Shown: piece by piece, positions 24,065 to 36,503 of the stretch
Layout: every line of letters starts with the position of its first letter
How positions within the stretch are numbered: the first letter of the stretch is position 1
DNA from: Mesostigma viride
Lineage: Eukaryota > Streptophyta > Mesostigmatophyceae > Mesostigmatales > Mesostigmataceae
NCBI GenBank assembly: GCA_009746045.1
Contig: RPFO01000154.1
Span: 7,492,693 to 7,556,692 of the forward strand
Length of the DNA stretch: 64,000 bases
Direction: 5' to 3'
Notes under the pieces: model-generated
Databases searched by the model: none
What the model was told of the DNA's origin: nothing
What the model saw: only the letters and a program-made list of their open reading frames with translations
Program-made: the position numbers and the translations under genes

Positions 24065-24890
24065 TTAATTAATTAATTAGTTAATTAATATGTAACATCT
24101 TATTCCTCTCACTGTTGTGTTTGTTCATCCTGTCCATTTTTTCACTGCCTACCCATTTTCACCTTACACTTTTTTTATTTGGAGTGAGCTGGGCAATGAG
24201 GCTTTAGACCCTGTTGGATAGGAGACCCCCGGCCGGGCACCATGCATGGGCGCTGAAAAATCGAACTCCTGACCCATACTTCAACATCGCCTGTGCCTCA
24301 CCACATCCCAGCAATGACCTTCCTTTATTCCATTTTTGTTTTTGTTATTATTATTACTCTTTACCTTGTTTTTATTTATTCTTGTTCGTATTATTACCTT
24401 TTACATTTTCTTTTCCTTTTTTCTTTCTTTCGATCTTTCTCTTTTTTCTTTTTCCCTTTAATTGTAATGTATACTCCTTACATATTCTTTTAGCCCCTTC
24501 GTGTATGTGTGTATGCGCTCCCTCTTTTCCTTCCTAGTTTTGGTTGTTTGTGTTGGTCGTGGTGGTGTGTGCGTGTGTGTATGTGTGTTTTCCCTATCAA
24601 CCTTTCTTGAATTACCCTCTGTGTCCCTCCATGCACTAGGTCTACCTAGACGGAGATAGCCACGCGCGGCTCCCGCGGCCTTCGCGTCTTTCCTCTCAGA
24701 TAACTACCCTAGTCCTTCCACGGCGTTGGATCGCCATGCGTCCAGGCATAGTTGTCTCACTTCATGTAACAAGGAAAAGTGAATTGTTGTTACATCCTTC
24801 AAGTTTTGTGAATGTTTGGCTTTTATTCGAGGTCTTTTGGCCAAGTGTTGAGAAAGTATGAGGTTTTCCGGGATATATAGAGATTAACCC
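24065..24890. other. LINE tail remainder and low-complexity region
   Basis: The (TTAA)n tail continues to about 24091. A T-rich, pyrimidine-rich stretch follows (24330-24530) that yields hydrophobic spurious frames, and then the inverted 42-bp repeat at 24728-24769. A string on the minus strand near 24255-24280 (GAGTTCGATTTTTC) loosely resembles a tRNA B box, but no tRNA fold was found. Confidence 0.5.
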
Positions 24891-25027
24891 CTGGCCGACC
24901 CCAACGAGCTACCGCCGTTCACCGAGCTCGAGCTGAGCACCGCCGCCAAGCAACTAGCTCCGCTTCTACGCCGCCGTTGGACCTGACCAGCTCCCAGCCC
25001 CGGTGATTAAGCTCACGGGGTTCCTGC

Positions 25028-26555
25028 TTGACGTCTGCAACCAGATCCTGCTTGCCGCCGCGCCGCCGATTCCTGAGTGGCAGCGGCAGCTACCGTATTA
25101 TGCTGTACAAAGACAAAGGTTCCCCTGACGACCCCGCCAACTACCGAGGAGTCTGCATCCAGAGCGCCGCACTCAAGTTGTTCATGCGCATGATCCTCAA
25201 CTGCCTTCGTTCTGCTCTCAACTGTCGAACCTAGGGGAAAGTCAAATGGGCTTTCGTCCTGGGCGCAACACCGTCATGGCCATCTTCGTCGCGCGTCGAT
25301 CGCCTCTTCGATCGAGGAAATCGCTCTCCTGCAACCTGCATGGTGAGTTTCCCGCCATCCTGATCTTCGTCGACTTCATCAAGGCTTTTGATTATGTCCT
25401 CTGAGACGCTCTGTGGGCTGTACTTGCTCGCGCTCGCGTCCCCACTCCCCTGATTACCGTCATCCGCACGCTGTATGAGGGGTCGACCACTTCGGTGCGC
25501 ACTCAACACGGCATTACCCCGCCATGCCCACTGCAGACCGGCGTCTGGCAGGGTTGCGTCCTGTCGCCGTACCTGTTTATTATTGTAGTGGATTATGTTA
25601 TGCGCCAGGCACGTATATAGTCGCTTTGCTAGCATCGCAGGCCGTGCCCCGGCCTAGCGATCACGAACAAGCTTGGAGTTCTAAGGGGGCCGACTAACAA
25701 GCAGAATTTACTAGCTGACCTCATGTATGCCGACGACATCACGCTCATCGAGAAGCCGGAGTCTGCCCGGCAACTTTGGCTGGACTGCCTGGCGCTCGAG
25801 GCTCGGGCGGTTGCATGGTCTAGAAATCAGCCCCAAAACGGAGGCCCTCCGCCTGGCCCTCGGCATGGCAGGGCCCCCACCCACACTCCGCCTCTTAGAC
25901 GACACCGAGGCCCGGCCTACCCTACTTCAGGCCGCTTCAAGCTGCTCGGCAGTTGGCTTCCCGACTGCGAGGACGACATGCATGACGACACGGATCGGCA
26001 TGCAGGCGTGGGCGCACCTCCATGACCACTGCCGCTGGTGGAGCGACCCCGCCCGGCGACCCCGGAATTCGTCAAGCGTGACCTCTTCAAGGTCGTCATT
26101 GTGACGATCCTGACCAATGTACAGCGCCGAGACCTGGACACTGACGCAGGAGCTGGAGCAACGACTCGACGGCAACGTCACCAAGATGCTGCGCAAGGCC
26201 CTTAACATCCCCTTTGGTTTGCACATTAGTAATGAGGATTTGTACGCTGATTTGCCCTATGTTTCCCACATTATTAGGCACAGGCGCCCGTGGGCCTAGC
26301 CGGGCACCTGGCCCGCACAGATCAGGTAGACACATCAGATAGACTAGCTGGCACCAAACCCGCCCAGCCCGGGCGATATGTCCTCACCTGGCGTGCCCCA
26401 TGCCGCGCGCGGCAGGGCCGCCACCCGTGGACTTTTTGTGATAGACTCGGCATGGACATGTGCTACACTAGACGCGACGGGCTCACGCCCGGGCAGCCTC
26501 CTGGTTTGTCTGTAATATGGAGGCAGATGGTACGCAAGGATAGATGGCAAGTATA
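25028..26555 (+). pseudogene. Second LINE ORF2 remnant (reverse transcriptase to C-terminus)
   Basis: Across frameshifts and at least one stop it encodes DDPANYRGVCIQSAALKL, MGFRPGRNTVMAIF, IFVDFIKAFDYV, QGCVLSPYLFIIVVDYVM, MYADDITLIE (YADD), then SAETWTLTQEL and LAGHLARTDQVDT. This covers reverse-transcriptase motifs 1-5 and the downstream region of the same family as 20429-21775. The copy ends abruptly at about 26555, where a different retroelement begins. Confidence 0.85.
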
Positions 26556-28128
26556 GTGATGGGGACCCCCTGGGACCCCTGTACTTTGCCGCCCCCCTCC
26601 AGGGTTGCCTCCAAGCGGTCCATGCTGCCCACCCGGCGGTCGCTATCCAGGCCTACTTGGATGATATCTATACCTCCTGGGCCCTGTGCCGGACACCACC
26701 GCGGCTCTGCTGGCACTGCAGACCGCGGTGGCCGACATCAACCTCCAGTTGACCCTGGCCAAGTGCGCGGTGTACTCGCCCCAAGGTGATTGCTCCGGCT
26801 TTCCGCCCCAGCTCTTGGGACGGGACGAGCGCCTCCATGGGTTGGATGTCCTCGGCGTTCCGGTTGGCGACCCCGAGTTTGTCATCGATGCTCTGCGGGC
26901 CGCCCTCGAGGCACGCACTGAGGTACTGCCCTTGATTGCGCGCCTTCATGATTCGCAGACCAAGGGTCTGCTTCTGTGGTTTTGCGCTCACCCTCGCGTC
27001 GTTCACTGGCTCCGGCCGGGGCGCTCTTCAGGCTCAGGTCCGGCTGGCCGCCGAGGGCCACGACGAACGCATCCAGTCGGCCTAAGTTGGCGCACCTGGT
27101 CCCGGGCCCCGACCTCCCGCCACATGCTATTCGCATTGCCTCCCTGCCTGCACGGATGGGTGGCTGTGGTCTGTCAGACTCGTGCCGCCCGGCTGGCCCC
27201 AGCAGCATTTTTGGGCTCCGTCGCTCAGTCGTGGGCGGAAAACTGCCGGCTCCTGCCCCTTTTGGCAACGGCAGCGCCTGACCTCCTGGACCCCAGCAGC
27301 CCTTTGCCCTTCGTCACCGCCATCCAGGGGGCCTATGCTGAGATCCAGCAGGCCTGTTCTCCCGTTCGTGCCGCTCAGGCGGTACAGCGCCACCTCCCTC
27401 GCGGCACTCCCTCGGTCGCCTCCGTTCAATCTCCCGCCGCATTCCCTGCTCGCGTCATCGATAAACACCAGAAAACCTACACGGGTATTCTGCACACTGC
27501 TGATTGGATGGCTCTTTTCGCGGACCTCAACGCCCAGGGACGTGCGTGGCTGTTCTCGCTTTCCTTGCGGAGTGTGGGCTCGGCGTACCTTCGTGCTCTT
27601 CCCATGGCCCCCCCATTCGCCTTAGCTCCCAGCCACTACTCGGTGGCGCTCCGGCACCAGCTATTTGCCCCGCAGCCTCTTGTTCCGGCCGGGCGGCCTT
27701 GTGGTAGCTGTGGGCAGCCGCTGGATCCCACGGGGACTCACTACCTTGCCTGCATGGGGGGCCAACAGAATCAGAATTGGTATTTGTATTTGCACACTGT
27801 CCTCCTGACGGTGGTGCTCGCCATGGTTCGGTCGGTTTTCCCCCACGCGAACATCCGGTCCGAGGATGCGGATGGCGCTGCCTTCTATTCCCCCAATCAC
27901 CGGCCTGACATCGTGGTGCTGGACTTTGAGGGGGGTGGCCGGCATCTGCTTATTGACGTTTCGGTGGCGCGGCCCTTGGCTCTTTTTTTTTTTTTTTTTT
28001 TTAGCCACGTGGCTGGGGCCTCCCTCACGGCAGGTTACACGGCGGACCGGGCGGAGCGGGCTGTCGCGTTTGCGTGCCATATCATCCTGGACTGGTCATT
28101 ACCGCTACTTGGAATGCATCCACTATAA
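26556..28128 (+). pseudogene. Retroelement with YLDD reverse transcriptase and restriction-like endonuclease C-terminus
   Basis: The first codons, in a second frame, read GDPLGPLYFAAPLQG and IQAYLDDIYTSW (reverse-transcriptase motifs 4 and 5, YLDD). The main frame from 26686 continues with KCAVYSP and GLDVLGVPVGD. Near the end are CGSCGQPLDPTGTHYLAC (a C-x2-C-H-C zinc finger) and HRPDIVVLDF followed by HLLIDVSV. The zinc finger followed by RPD and a second acidic residue is the pattern of the restriction-like endonuclease of R2-type and related non-LTR elements. A T19 run at 27985-28003 falls within the open frame. The N-terminal part of the reverse transcriptase is missing. The clade is not assigned. 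Confidence 0.75.
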
Positions 28129-29120
28129 TCAGCAGTAATCATGTGTGAGATATGCCACCTTTAAAATGAGAATGAAAGGTGCGGTCCTTTATGGCACCGC
28201 CACCTTCATGACAGGCAATCCGGCCCAACCAGCCGATTCTTGAGACCATGCTTTATCATTAAAGCAACCAAAAGACATTTCAATTCCAATGAGATACATG
28301 ACGAATTACAAAGAGTGTCGAGTTGTAATGTTGTAGTTATAAGAGCAGCTGTGAGGTCCCTTGGTTGACGCCACTGCAGGCCCCTTGTGGCGGCAGTACG
28401 CGTGTGTTCCCGACCTAGTTCCTACTGGCATTCTTGCCAACGACGACCAGGGTGCCCGAAGGCCCTGTCCCTTGTCTCGTTCTCAGTCTTACACACATTC
28501 TTAACAAAACCAATACATTGTCATATCCGTCAGTCCATCCTCATGGCAACTGACTGCATGCAACCACTCACGGGGGCTGCTCCGGGCTGCTCGAACTATT
28601 TCACCCCATGAAGACAACAAACCAGTTGTGAGGGAGAGAAACGGACGAACAACGACCACCATGGTTCGTTGCTCATCCTTCTATACTGCTCAATGCTCAA
28701 GCCTGGCGGCTGGCGCCACTAGCGCCACTTTAGACATCAGCCAATCATAACATTGTCTAATTTCCGACAAGCTAAACTTCAAGCTTTATCTGTCAAGCGA
28801 ACACAAATATACAAGGGCAAATCTATCGGCCATGCCAGGCACCGCCTGGGGCTTCCTTGCATTTGTGTCTGGTGTCCCACGTTGAAATCCTGAAATTGCA
28901 CATCTGCTCAGTGCCTCGCCGGCTTGCTGTGTACCAGCATTCGGCAAACTGCCCTTGTGACGAATGTTAGTGAAATTCAGGTCCGCCCAAAAGTTCCGTC
29001 AGCAAATTCAGCGGACTTGGCGCGTGAGTACAACTGAGATCTGCGGCGTCAGTACCGGGCCGCGGTATAGCAACCCGCACAAGGCTGCGGACGTCAGAAT
29101 TACGCTAAAATCTGAATTGC
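28129..29120. other. About 1-kb insertion splitting the endonuclease-type retroelement
   Basis: The coding similarity stops near 28100 and resumes near 29140 in the same orientation. The intervening kilobase has no recognisable coding region. I could not find clear terminal repeats, so the boundaries are approximate. Confidence 0.5.
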
Positions 29121-29124
29121 GGAC

Positions 29125-29770
29125 GTGATAGATCACGGACGCGACAGGGCCAAGCTCCTGGCCTACGGCGACGTCGGGCACCATCGTGTGGTGCCCTTTG
29201 TCCTGGAGGAGTTTGGGGCCATGGGGCCCCTGACCTCCGCCTTCTTCAAGGAGTGTTGCCGGCTCCGGGAGGACCGGCTGGACCTGGAGGGCCAGCGGGC
29301 CCCATGGTCGGCGCGGACCTGGACGTCATATTGGCGTCAGCGCTTGTCGGTGGCGCTGACTCGGGCCATGGCTGACATCATGCTCCGCCGTACGCGGGCT
29401 GATTTTGCGGTGCAGCAGGGCTATTAGGTTCCTCCCGTTAGGCGTTTCCATTGGTCTTATCGTAGTATAATAGAGCTTTGACATGGCTCTGTACATAGGT
29501 TTATAGCTGGGCGTTTGCTTTGGTTTGAGTGATTTCACTCTGCTGTAAGTAATTATATTTTTATAGTATAGTAGTGATGAAGGAGACCACCCCCAAGTCT
29601 GTGGGGCCGGGCTCCACGTGTGACCGCGTATGGCATTCATAGCGATTCGGGCCGCGGTGCCCACACCCCTGTAACTAGGACCTAGATAGCTTACACCATC
29701 CATTCCATCCCATGTTCCCCTCCCACTGAGGACTTATGCTCACGTGACGCAGTCACGTGTCTATTAATTA
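29125..29770 (+). pseudogene. C-terminal end and 3' UTR of the endonuclease-type retroelement (T2 tail)
   Basis: The frame to 29427 encodes VVPFVLEEFGAMGPLTSAFF and a basic C-terminus, a plausible continuation of the polyprotein interrupted at 28128. A 3' UTR of about 310 bp follows, ending in cacgtgacgcagtcacgtg (a perfect 8-bp stem with a 3-base loop) and a TTAA tail. Confidence 0.65.
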
Positions 29771-29849
29771 ACCTGGAACTTATGCTTTGTCAACCGACTT
29801 GTAGAAGCCTAGCTTATTGGTCGTCGCCTGATCCACGTGGGGTTAGTTT

Positions 29850-30080
29850 GTTAATTAATCAATTAATTAATTAATTAATAGACACGTGACTGCGGCGTCA
29901 CGTGAGCGTAAGTCCTCAGTGGGAGGGGAACATGGGATGGAATGGATGATGTCGCTATCTAGGTCCTAGTTACAGGGGTGTGGGCACCACGGCCCGAATC
30001 GCTATGAATGTCACCATACGCGGTCACACGCGGAGCCCCCACAGACTTGGGGTGGTCTCCTTCATCACTACTTGCCATCT
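29850..30080 (-). repeat. Inverted second copy of the T2 retroelement 3' end
   Basis: This is the reverse complement of about 29571-29763, including the cacgtgac hairpin and the ggagaccaccccyaagtctg segment. The two copies lie tail to tail, their TTAA tails about 85 bp apart. Confidence 0.9.
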
Positions 30081-30665
30081 TTCCTTGTGTACCATCTGCC
30101 TCCATTAATTAATTAATTATTAGTTAGGGGTTAGTTTGTTGGTTGGTACTACCAAGTCTTAAATGCTCCTTTGGGACTTCAGTGCTTACTACAGATTCAG
30201 GATCTCACCTCTGGATTCTGCCAGGCTGTGTGTGGTGTTGTTCTGTTGCGTGTGACTAGGAAGGATGAGGAGATCTTGTTTTGAGATTCCATGATTCTGA
30301 TTGGTTCCCTTGAGGCTAAGGTTGAGGCGAGCTCGACAAGCAGGTCGATATCAAGGACGTGGGGTCGCCATTGTTGACACGTTGGTTTTGATCCCTCGCA
30401 GATCATGGTATAATAAAGCTTGTCTTTGTTGTCCATTCTCCAAAAGTCCCTTTGATACTAGACTGCTTTCAGTTCCACAGAAGACGTCTAGGGCATAACT
30501 TGTCTTTGTGTCTGCAATGAATTAAGTTCCCTGAATCGCGTGCTGTGGAATCTCCATCTCAACGTCAACTGCTCGGATATCTATCTATATACTTGAAGAT
30601 CTGTGCATCAAGAACGCAACTCAGGTAAAGATCTTTCATATTTGGACTATGGATGATTCATTCTA
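30081..30665. other. Unannotated spacer
   Basis: I see no gene or clear repeat. A short (attaatta) run lies near 30104-30120. Confidence 0.4.
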
Positions 30666-30960
30666 ATGGATGATTGATTAATTAATGAATTAGGAAGATA
30701 ACTCCGTTGGGAGTATATGTAGCACATAGCCCTGAGAAGGGGCATATATGGCATCACATCCTGGGCTACTTCCTGCAGGTGCAGGGGGAATGTAAACTGC
30801 CACCTACTCTGGGTACCTGCCCATGCACCACTGTATTCAGGCACCTAAGGGGCGCCGACAGAGTTTGGGGGGAAGATCATCAAATGTGCCGCTAGACAAT
30901 GGCTAGAGCATGGCATCTCAGCAGAGAGCAGCTCTCTACGTGGGCACAGCATAGCTAAAA
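30666..30960 (-). repeat. LINE 3' end, type T3
   Basis: This matches 56150-56440 in the same orientation (actccgttgggagt hairpin, tagcacatagccctgagaag, catctcagcagagagcagct). The TTAA-rich tail is on its left side, so the element runs on the minus strand. Confidence 0.8.
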
Positions 30961-31787
30961 AAAGAAACTATGGATGATGAATGATGAAGAAACTATGGAT
31001 AATGATGATGATCATTTTTAGTCGTTACATTTGTATGTATCGGAGGATCTCTAGATACTTAGGTGTTTCTCTTGAGCCCGAATCTTCCGTGTAGTACAAT
31101 GTTGAAAGATCGATGTCTATCGTCCGGGAATAATAATGGTGTCGCGGAAAACTTCAACAAGTAAGAAAGAGAGAGACATATCCTCCTGTGACTGTCTTGC
31201 TCTTTCCGACCTGAAGGACTTCAGCCGTAACCGTTGTTAATACTTGGTAGACTTGTGAGCGCGACCCAATGTGGTGGTATATGAGTGGTTCAAAGACGCA
31301 ATCACCTTTATCCCCTACGGAATGCACCGACGGCTACTACACGTGTAATGTCGCTATAGTGCGCTGGTTGTCTCCTTGATAGTAGTAGTACCGGAATCAG
31401 ATGAACCTAAATCAGGTGTTTTCTGCAACGTCACCCACATCTGTTCGGTGCTGCCCCTTGGCACAAGCTCTACAAACACGTCGTGGACCGGCTGGATCGC
31501 GTAGTATCTCCGCACATGTGAACCCTATGATGCCCAGATCTCCTTTGCGGCCGTTCCGATCTTGGCAGCGGATTCGTTGTCTACACCGTTGAGTCGTTGC
31601 AGCAACACGATGTTTTCTGGCATATACACGGGCTTTTGGTTCCCACCACAAATTTGAACGTGCTGTCTTCCGGATTTTTGCCTTTGCACCGTGTGCGCAG
31701 TTCTTGGACGTTTGGAAACATGGCATGGCTAACGTATAATGACTGAAGTCCTAGCAAGACCTTTTCAGTGGTTTTCCATTTGCGGGT
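30961..31787. other. Left flank of LTR element A
   Basis: I see no gene. At 31367-31385 is a short piece of the R repeat end (gcgctggttgtctccttgat). From about 31755 to 31787 is the first part of the R copy into which element A inserted. Confidence 0.5.
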
Positions 31788-31792
31788 ATTTC
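31788..31792. repeat. Left target-site duplication of element A (ATTTC)
   Basis: ATTTC precedes the 5' LTR and is repeated at 49574-49578 after the 3' LTR. The R copy at 17150-17446 shows the uninterrupted sequence. Confidence 0.93.
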
Positions 31793-32192
31793 TGTTACGT
31801 CGCGTAACAATTCGTTGTAGTTACGGACGTAAATTAGGTCCTTGGCCTCGGTTGTCCCTAGGTTTACGTGTAGTTCTAGCTGGGACATGATTGTCCTCGT
31901 AACAGTACTGTGGTATATTGGGTGCCTTTGGGCGCCGCGCCGCGTACTTTATTAGTGGTCCTTATCCTTTGGTAGAATGTAGTGGACCGGCGTGCATCTG
32001 TGCACCTGCCTGTGTTTCTGTGTTTCTGCAGGCGAGGGCCAGGTCGGCCCGAGCCTGTTGGACCGTTGGTGACCATTTATGCACGTTCCACTCCTTGTGT
32101 GGTCACTCGGCGTGTGTTAAATGAATTAACACATATTAGCTTGGGTCACGGCAGTGTAGTTGTGTTTCCTTCCTCTATTCCTGGAGTAAACG
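31793..32192 (+). repeat. 5' LTR of element A, first part
   Basis: This matches 49002-49401 with about one substitution noticed (tgtccc against tgttcc). It is interrupted after AAACG by element B and resumes at 38354. Confidence 0.93.
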
Positions 32193-32874
32193 TGTAACGA
32201 ACCCAGATTTACACCTAAACCTGAGCTACGTCGCGAAAGATCAACTGTGCCGGTAATAGGAAGAATCAAGGTGGCCTAATGCAGATTGCGCTTCACGACT
32301 GGGGTCGTGTCAGAGATATCTGGCACCGCGACTTGATGCCAAGCTATTTAATACACACTTATAATGGCTAGCAAGACCAATTACAAATGGATAAGTGCCC
32401 CAGGTTCAATGTGTAGGCTTCATCGCACTTTACATTCATCAAACCAAGAAGACGAGACTCTCGTCCTCGGACCAATTTCACCTAGGTCTGACACCAAGCT
32501 GGCAAGTGGCGCCGACATGGCGCCGACCTTCCAGAGAATTACGAAGCATGCAGTCCACACAAGATCCTCGGGTCGACATCGACCCTCGCCAGGCTACAGA
32601 ATCCACGCATGAGTACAATATCTCAACCAGCTATAAAGTACGCAGCGCGGCGCGACTGCACCGGCCCCTAGAAGATCGCATACATCAACCTAGGCCCAAA
32701 ATAACTGGTCCGAATCACACAAACTATCATAATTCCATACAAAAGTCCTGACCAAGGGACAATTCCCAAATTAAGTCCCGAAATGAGTCCCAAAGTCCTA
32801 CGGACTATGACAACAAGCCAAAATACATAATTTATTCCATTGTTGCGCCCGTTCCAAGGGTCGGGTTCGCAACA
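32193..32874 (-). repeat. LTR of element B (3' LTR in its orientation)
   Basis: 682 bp, nearly identical to 37671-38348. The visible differences are one substitution near 32213 and a 4-base indel near 32311. Confidence 0.95.
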
Positions 32875-34497
32875 CTCCTCCCCCTCCCCGGGGGACGGTA
32901 GTCCCTACCGTCATGCAGGTAAGGACCAACAACGAAAGGGAGAAAGCACACAACAAACATACTACTAACCACGCAGGGTTACTCTACTTGCCACGCAGGG
33001 CAAAATCAGATTGACCATAGGGGTACTATGTCCCAGCCCTTGTTCTCCAACGGGCCAGTAAAACCATTTCCCCAAAACTCGCCACACAAGGACAAGTCTT
33101 GACGTAGTCAACGTATCTCCCTACTATAGGCCGAAGGGAGGAAACTAGATCCTATCACGTGAGGGCTTTCGGGTTTTGACCACAGAAACTTCTCCGCGTG
33201 GGTTAACAGTCGCCTGAATGAACAGCTCGTTTGACTTTTTCGCCATGGCGGGGCTTCCATGACTAGAGACTGCTCCAGACGGCGGGGATATTCCCAGTAC
33301 TGACGGTACAGGGCATCCATTGGCATTATAGGTGTGGGGCGCTCCACCTTGCCTGCTGGCTGTCTTCCCACCACGAAGTCATTCCTATAGTGTCCACCTT
33401 CCCACTCCCACGCTTGTCCTATCTACCGGGACCTTACACCAAGAACCAGGTCCAGGTTGGCCTAAGGCCGGCTACCTATACCCCAGGTCAAGCATGACAT
33501 TTCACGGTCGACTCAAGCAACATAATACCGTGCCCTCATCACATGAGGCACCACTGGAAACTGGAACAAATCACAGGGCAATGCACTGGGTGACTGGAAA
33601 CTCCGGATCTCTGGACTGGAACAACAGGAACAGGAACCCCATAATCCTTCCTGGAATCTCCCCCACTTCCCACAAATCCATCATTGAATCTCCCTCTCAC
33701 CGCTGCCCTCCCTGGCGACCGCGCTAGTGCAGGGCTGCGGCAGCATATAAAATTCCGCCAATGCTTATCACAACTGGGACAGTAATACGCGCGTGGCGGA
33801 CACGTTGCGCGCGACCATGCACAGCTAGCTAGTGGCGCGGGCACGCAATAATTGGGGTTCGCAACAGTGGTCCGCGGGGCGCGCACGCGCCATCATGTGA
33901 CAGCGTTGTAAACGCCACGGCCGAGCAAAGGCCAAAATATGGATCACCGCAGTCGTCATCAACGACTACGGGAGGTGCTCGCGTGCAGAACTGACCAATG
34001 CAGTCGATGCAGGGAGGACCGCCAAGCTGAATCACGTCTTGCCTGTGCGGAGATGCGCGCGCAAGCGCTGAACTCGCCATCCCGTCTGCAAGACCCCTGA
34101 TGTCGAGTCAACCACAGCGGAAGGCCACCTCCAGGTAAGGCAGAAGGCGGGGAGACCTCTGGGGCCTGCCCGTCGTTCCTATCTATGTTATTGGCCTCTG
34201 GGGCCGACGCGTCTGCATCTGGTGCGGGCGTCTGTTCTACCCGGTTGACTAACTCTACTCCTCCCTTCCCCCTCGTCCGAAGATGTCGTCCGGGAAACGT
34301 ATGAGCGAGAGGCACCAATGGCCCGCAGCTAGTTTGGTAGAATGACACAAGCACCAATAACAGCGACCATCACGTCTCCCGGGGGAAGTGACCGTGTACA
34401 CGTCGGCCTCCTCCGCCTCCTCTTGCTGGTCACGTGCCTGGTATAGGTACTCCGCCACGACCACAGGAGGGCCGAGAGGTTCCAGCGCACTGAGGGA
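32875..34497. other. Non-coding interior of element B downstream of gag
   Basis: It begins (minus-strand 3' side) with the polypurine tract. Only short frames without domains are seen where a pol gene would be expected. This is remnant or filler sequence of the non-autonomous element. Confidence 0.6.
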
Positions 34498-36503
34498 TCA
34501 AACCCGAGTGTGGGACCCCTCCCCTTCCCCAGGGGACCGCGCGTCCGCGCGCTGGTCGTCGTCATCCGGGGGGCCTTGCTGGAACTTGTGGGCCCACGTT
34601 GGAACACGTGTGCGCGTCTTGAGTCGCGGGCAGTCCTTCTTGAGGTGTCCGATCTCGTTGCACCTGAAGCAGCGGGCCTTGGACACGTCGATGGTGTGTA
34701 GCTGTGTGGCGGGCACCTCATCGTCCTCGGATTCCTCCTCCCGGACGGGTTCAACTTCCCGTGGGCTGGCTGAGCCCTGGTGCGTGATGATGTCGGCCAC
34801 TTGGAGAAGGTACTGCTGGACGGCGTGGATGTCAAGATTCGCCCAGGGCACCTCCGCGTAGTGCTTCTTAACCTCGTCCAGGAGGTCAGGGTGAATAGCC
34901 TCCAGAAACCGAATCTTGTACTCGGTCCACGTCAGGTCGCCGGTCAGCCGCGCCGCAAAGGAGTCAAAGGTGGTGAGGAACTCCGCCAAGTCAGTGTTGC
35001 CTTGACGTAGGCGGCCGAACTCAAACCGCTCGGTCAGTCGATAGCCGGGAGGGATGAGCTTGCGCCGGATGCGCTCCAGCAGTTCCTCAACCGTCTGCGG
35101 GTATGACTGAGCCGCCACACTCTCGACGTTAAGCATCCCGACTACTGATGGGTCCATGCACTTCACCACCACGTACGGGATCAGCACCTTGGTAGCCAGC
35201 TGCCACTCGTTGTGTTCACACCATACTGTGTACAGCTGCTGCCACATACGAGCCCACTCGTCGATCTCGCGGGGACTCATGCCCGCGTGGAGCTTGGGCA
35301 CCGCCTTGAAATCTGGCAGGGGCGGGGCCTTGACCGGCTCTCCCAGGGGCCCGCCCGTCTCGCAGTACGCGGGACTGGAAAAGGTGGGGGCTGTTGGCGC
35401 CTCGCCCACGCTTCATAATGGGACGGTCCATGGGAGGGGGCATACGGGGCAGACTCGCGCCGGGATACAAGAGCGTCCGCGCCGCGCCAAGCTGGATAGT
35501 CGCCAGTCCCACGTCGGGGCGCGTAGGCGTCAGATTGCCGCCGAAAGGCGAAGCGGTCCGACTCACGCCGCACGCGGACCGACGTGGGATGCTCGTAGCC
35601 AGGGTCGTCCAAGGGCAGTCGACTGAAGTTGACATTCGTGGGCGCGCTCCTGGCGGGTGTGTATGGTGGTACGGTGGGGAATGGGCTAGGAGGAGCGTGT
35701 CCATCGTCCCATGGGTCGCCGTGGACGTAGGCCGACGATCCTGGCGCTCTAGGCGGGGACCTGGACTCTCGCTCGTAAGACCCGAAGGATACTCGACGAG
35801 GGTCCCACCCGGGCTCCGGCCTCGACCCCCCCCGTCCACGCCCGGCCCATGCATGGGTCAGACGCGTGCTCCCGCGCGCGTACGTCGCCGGGTAGTACCG
35901 ATCCATGCGAGCAGCAGGCGGGGGTACGAACGGAGAGCTGGCTGTTGAGCTACCTGCGTCCTCTACATCCTCCTCCTCCTGCGCATCTTCCACGGAGGGG
36001 GGTCGCTGCGTAGGAGGTACCCTGTCCCAGTTGCCCATATGCTGGGTCAATAGCGTTCGCGGCTGCTGCTGCTGCGTCTGCTGTCGCTGTCGCTGCTGGT
36101 GCTGCTGCGGCTGTCGCGACGGCGGAGACTGCTGAGACTGAGGCTGTCGCTGCGGCGACTGCTGAGACAATTGCTGCCGCTGCGGCGACGGCTGAGGCAC
36201 ATGCTGTCGCTGCGGCGACTGCTGAGGCTGATGCTGTCGCTGCGGCGACTGCTGTTGCTGATCAAACCCTAGGGCAGCTTGTTCTATCTGCGACTCCAGA
36301 ATAGTCTGCCGTTGTGCGGTAACCCTAGCGGCTGCATCGGATCTCCGGGAGCCTCTGGACGTGCTAGATCTTCTGGAACCCTGACTGGACGTGCTGGATC
36401 TTCTGGAACCCTGACTGGACGCGCTAGCCGCGTATTCTTTCTCTCTATTGTCCTCTGGGGACTGTGCAGTACCTGTACCTCGCCTCCTATGCCTCCGGGG
36501 CAT
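34498..36503 (-). pseudogene. gag of element B (capsid-like region plus zinc knuckle; frameshifted)
   Basis: It starts at ATG 36503. The N-terminal part is Ser/Arg-rich, then Gln/Pro-rich with repeated SPQRQ blocks (about 36070-36260), then disordered. Near 35400 the frame shifts into a second open frame encoding DEWARMWQQLYTVWCEHNEW, LTWTEYKIRFLEAIHPDLLD and CFRCNEIGHLKKDC, the CX2CX4HX4C nucleic-acid-binding knuckle of retrotransposon gag. The layout matches the gag of element A (LSGAEVRARFLQGLSRPLL, CYHCKEVGHLKREC). The shift at 35400 is either a real mutation or a sequence error. The protein would package element RNA into virus-like particles. Confidence 0.82.

Noticed and set aside
24200-24300. 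Possible tRNA gene or tRNA-derived short retroposon
   Set aside because: Only a weak B-box-like string; no A box at proper spacing and no cloverleaf could be drawn.
24214-24537. Hydrophobic 107-codon frame resembling a membrane protein
   Set aside because: Arises from a T- and C-rich low-complexity stretch.
32364-32751. Duplicate 82- and 118-codon frames at 32364 and 37838
   Set aside because: Both lie in the LTRs of element B and are identical because the LTRs are; not genes.
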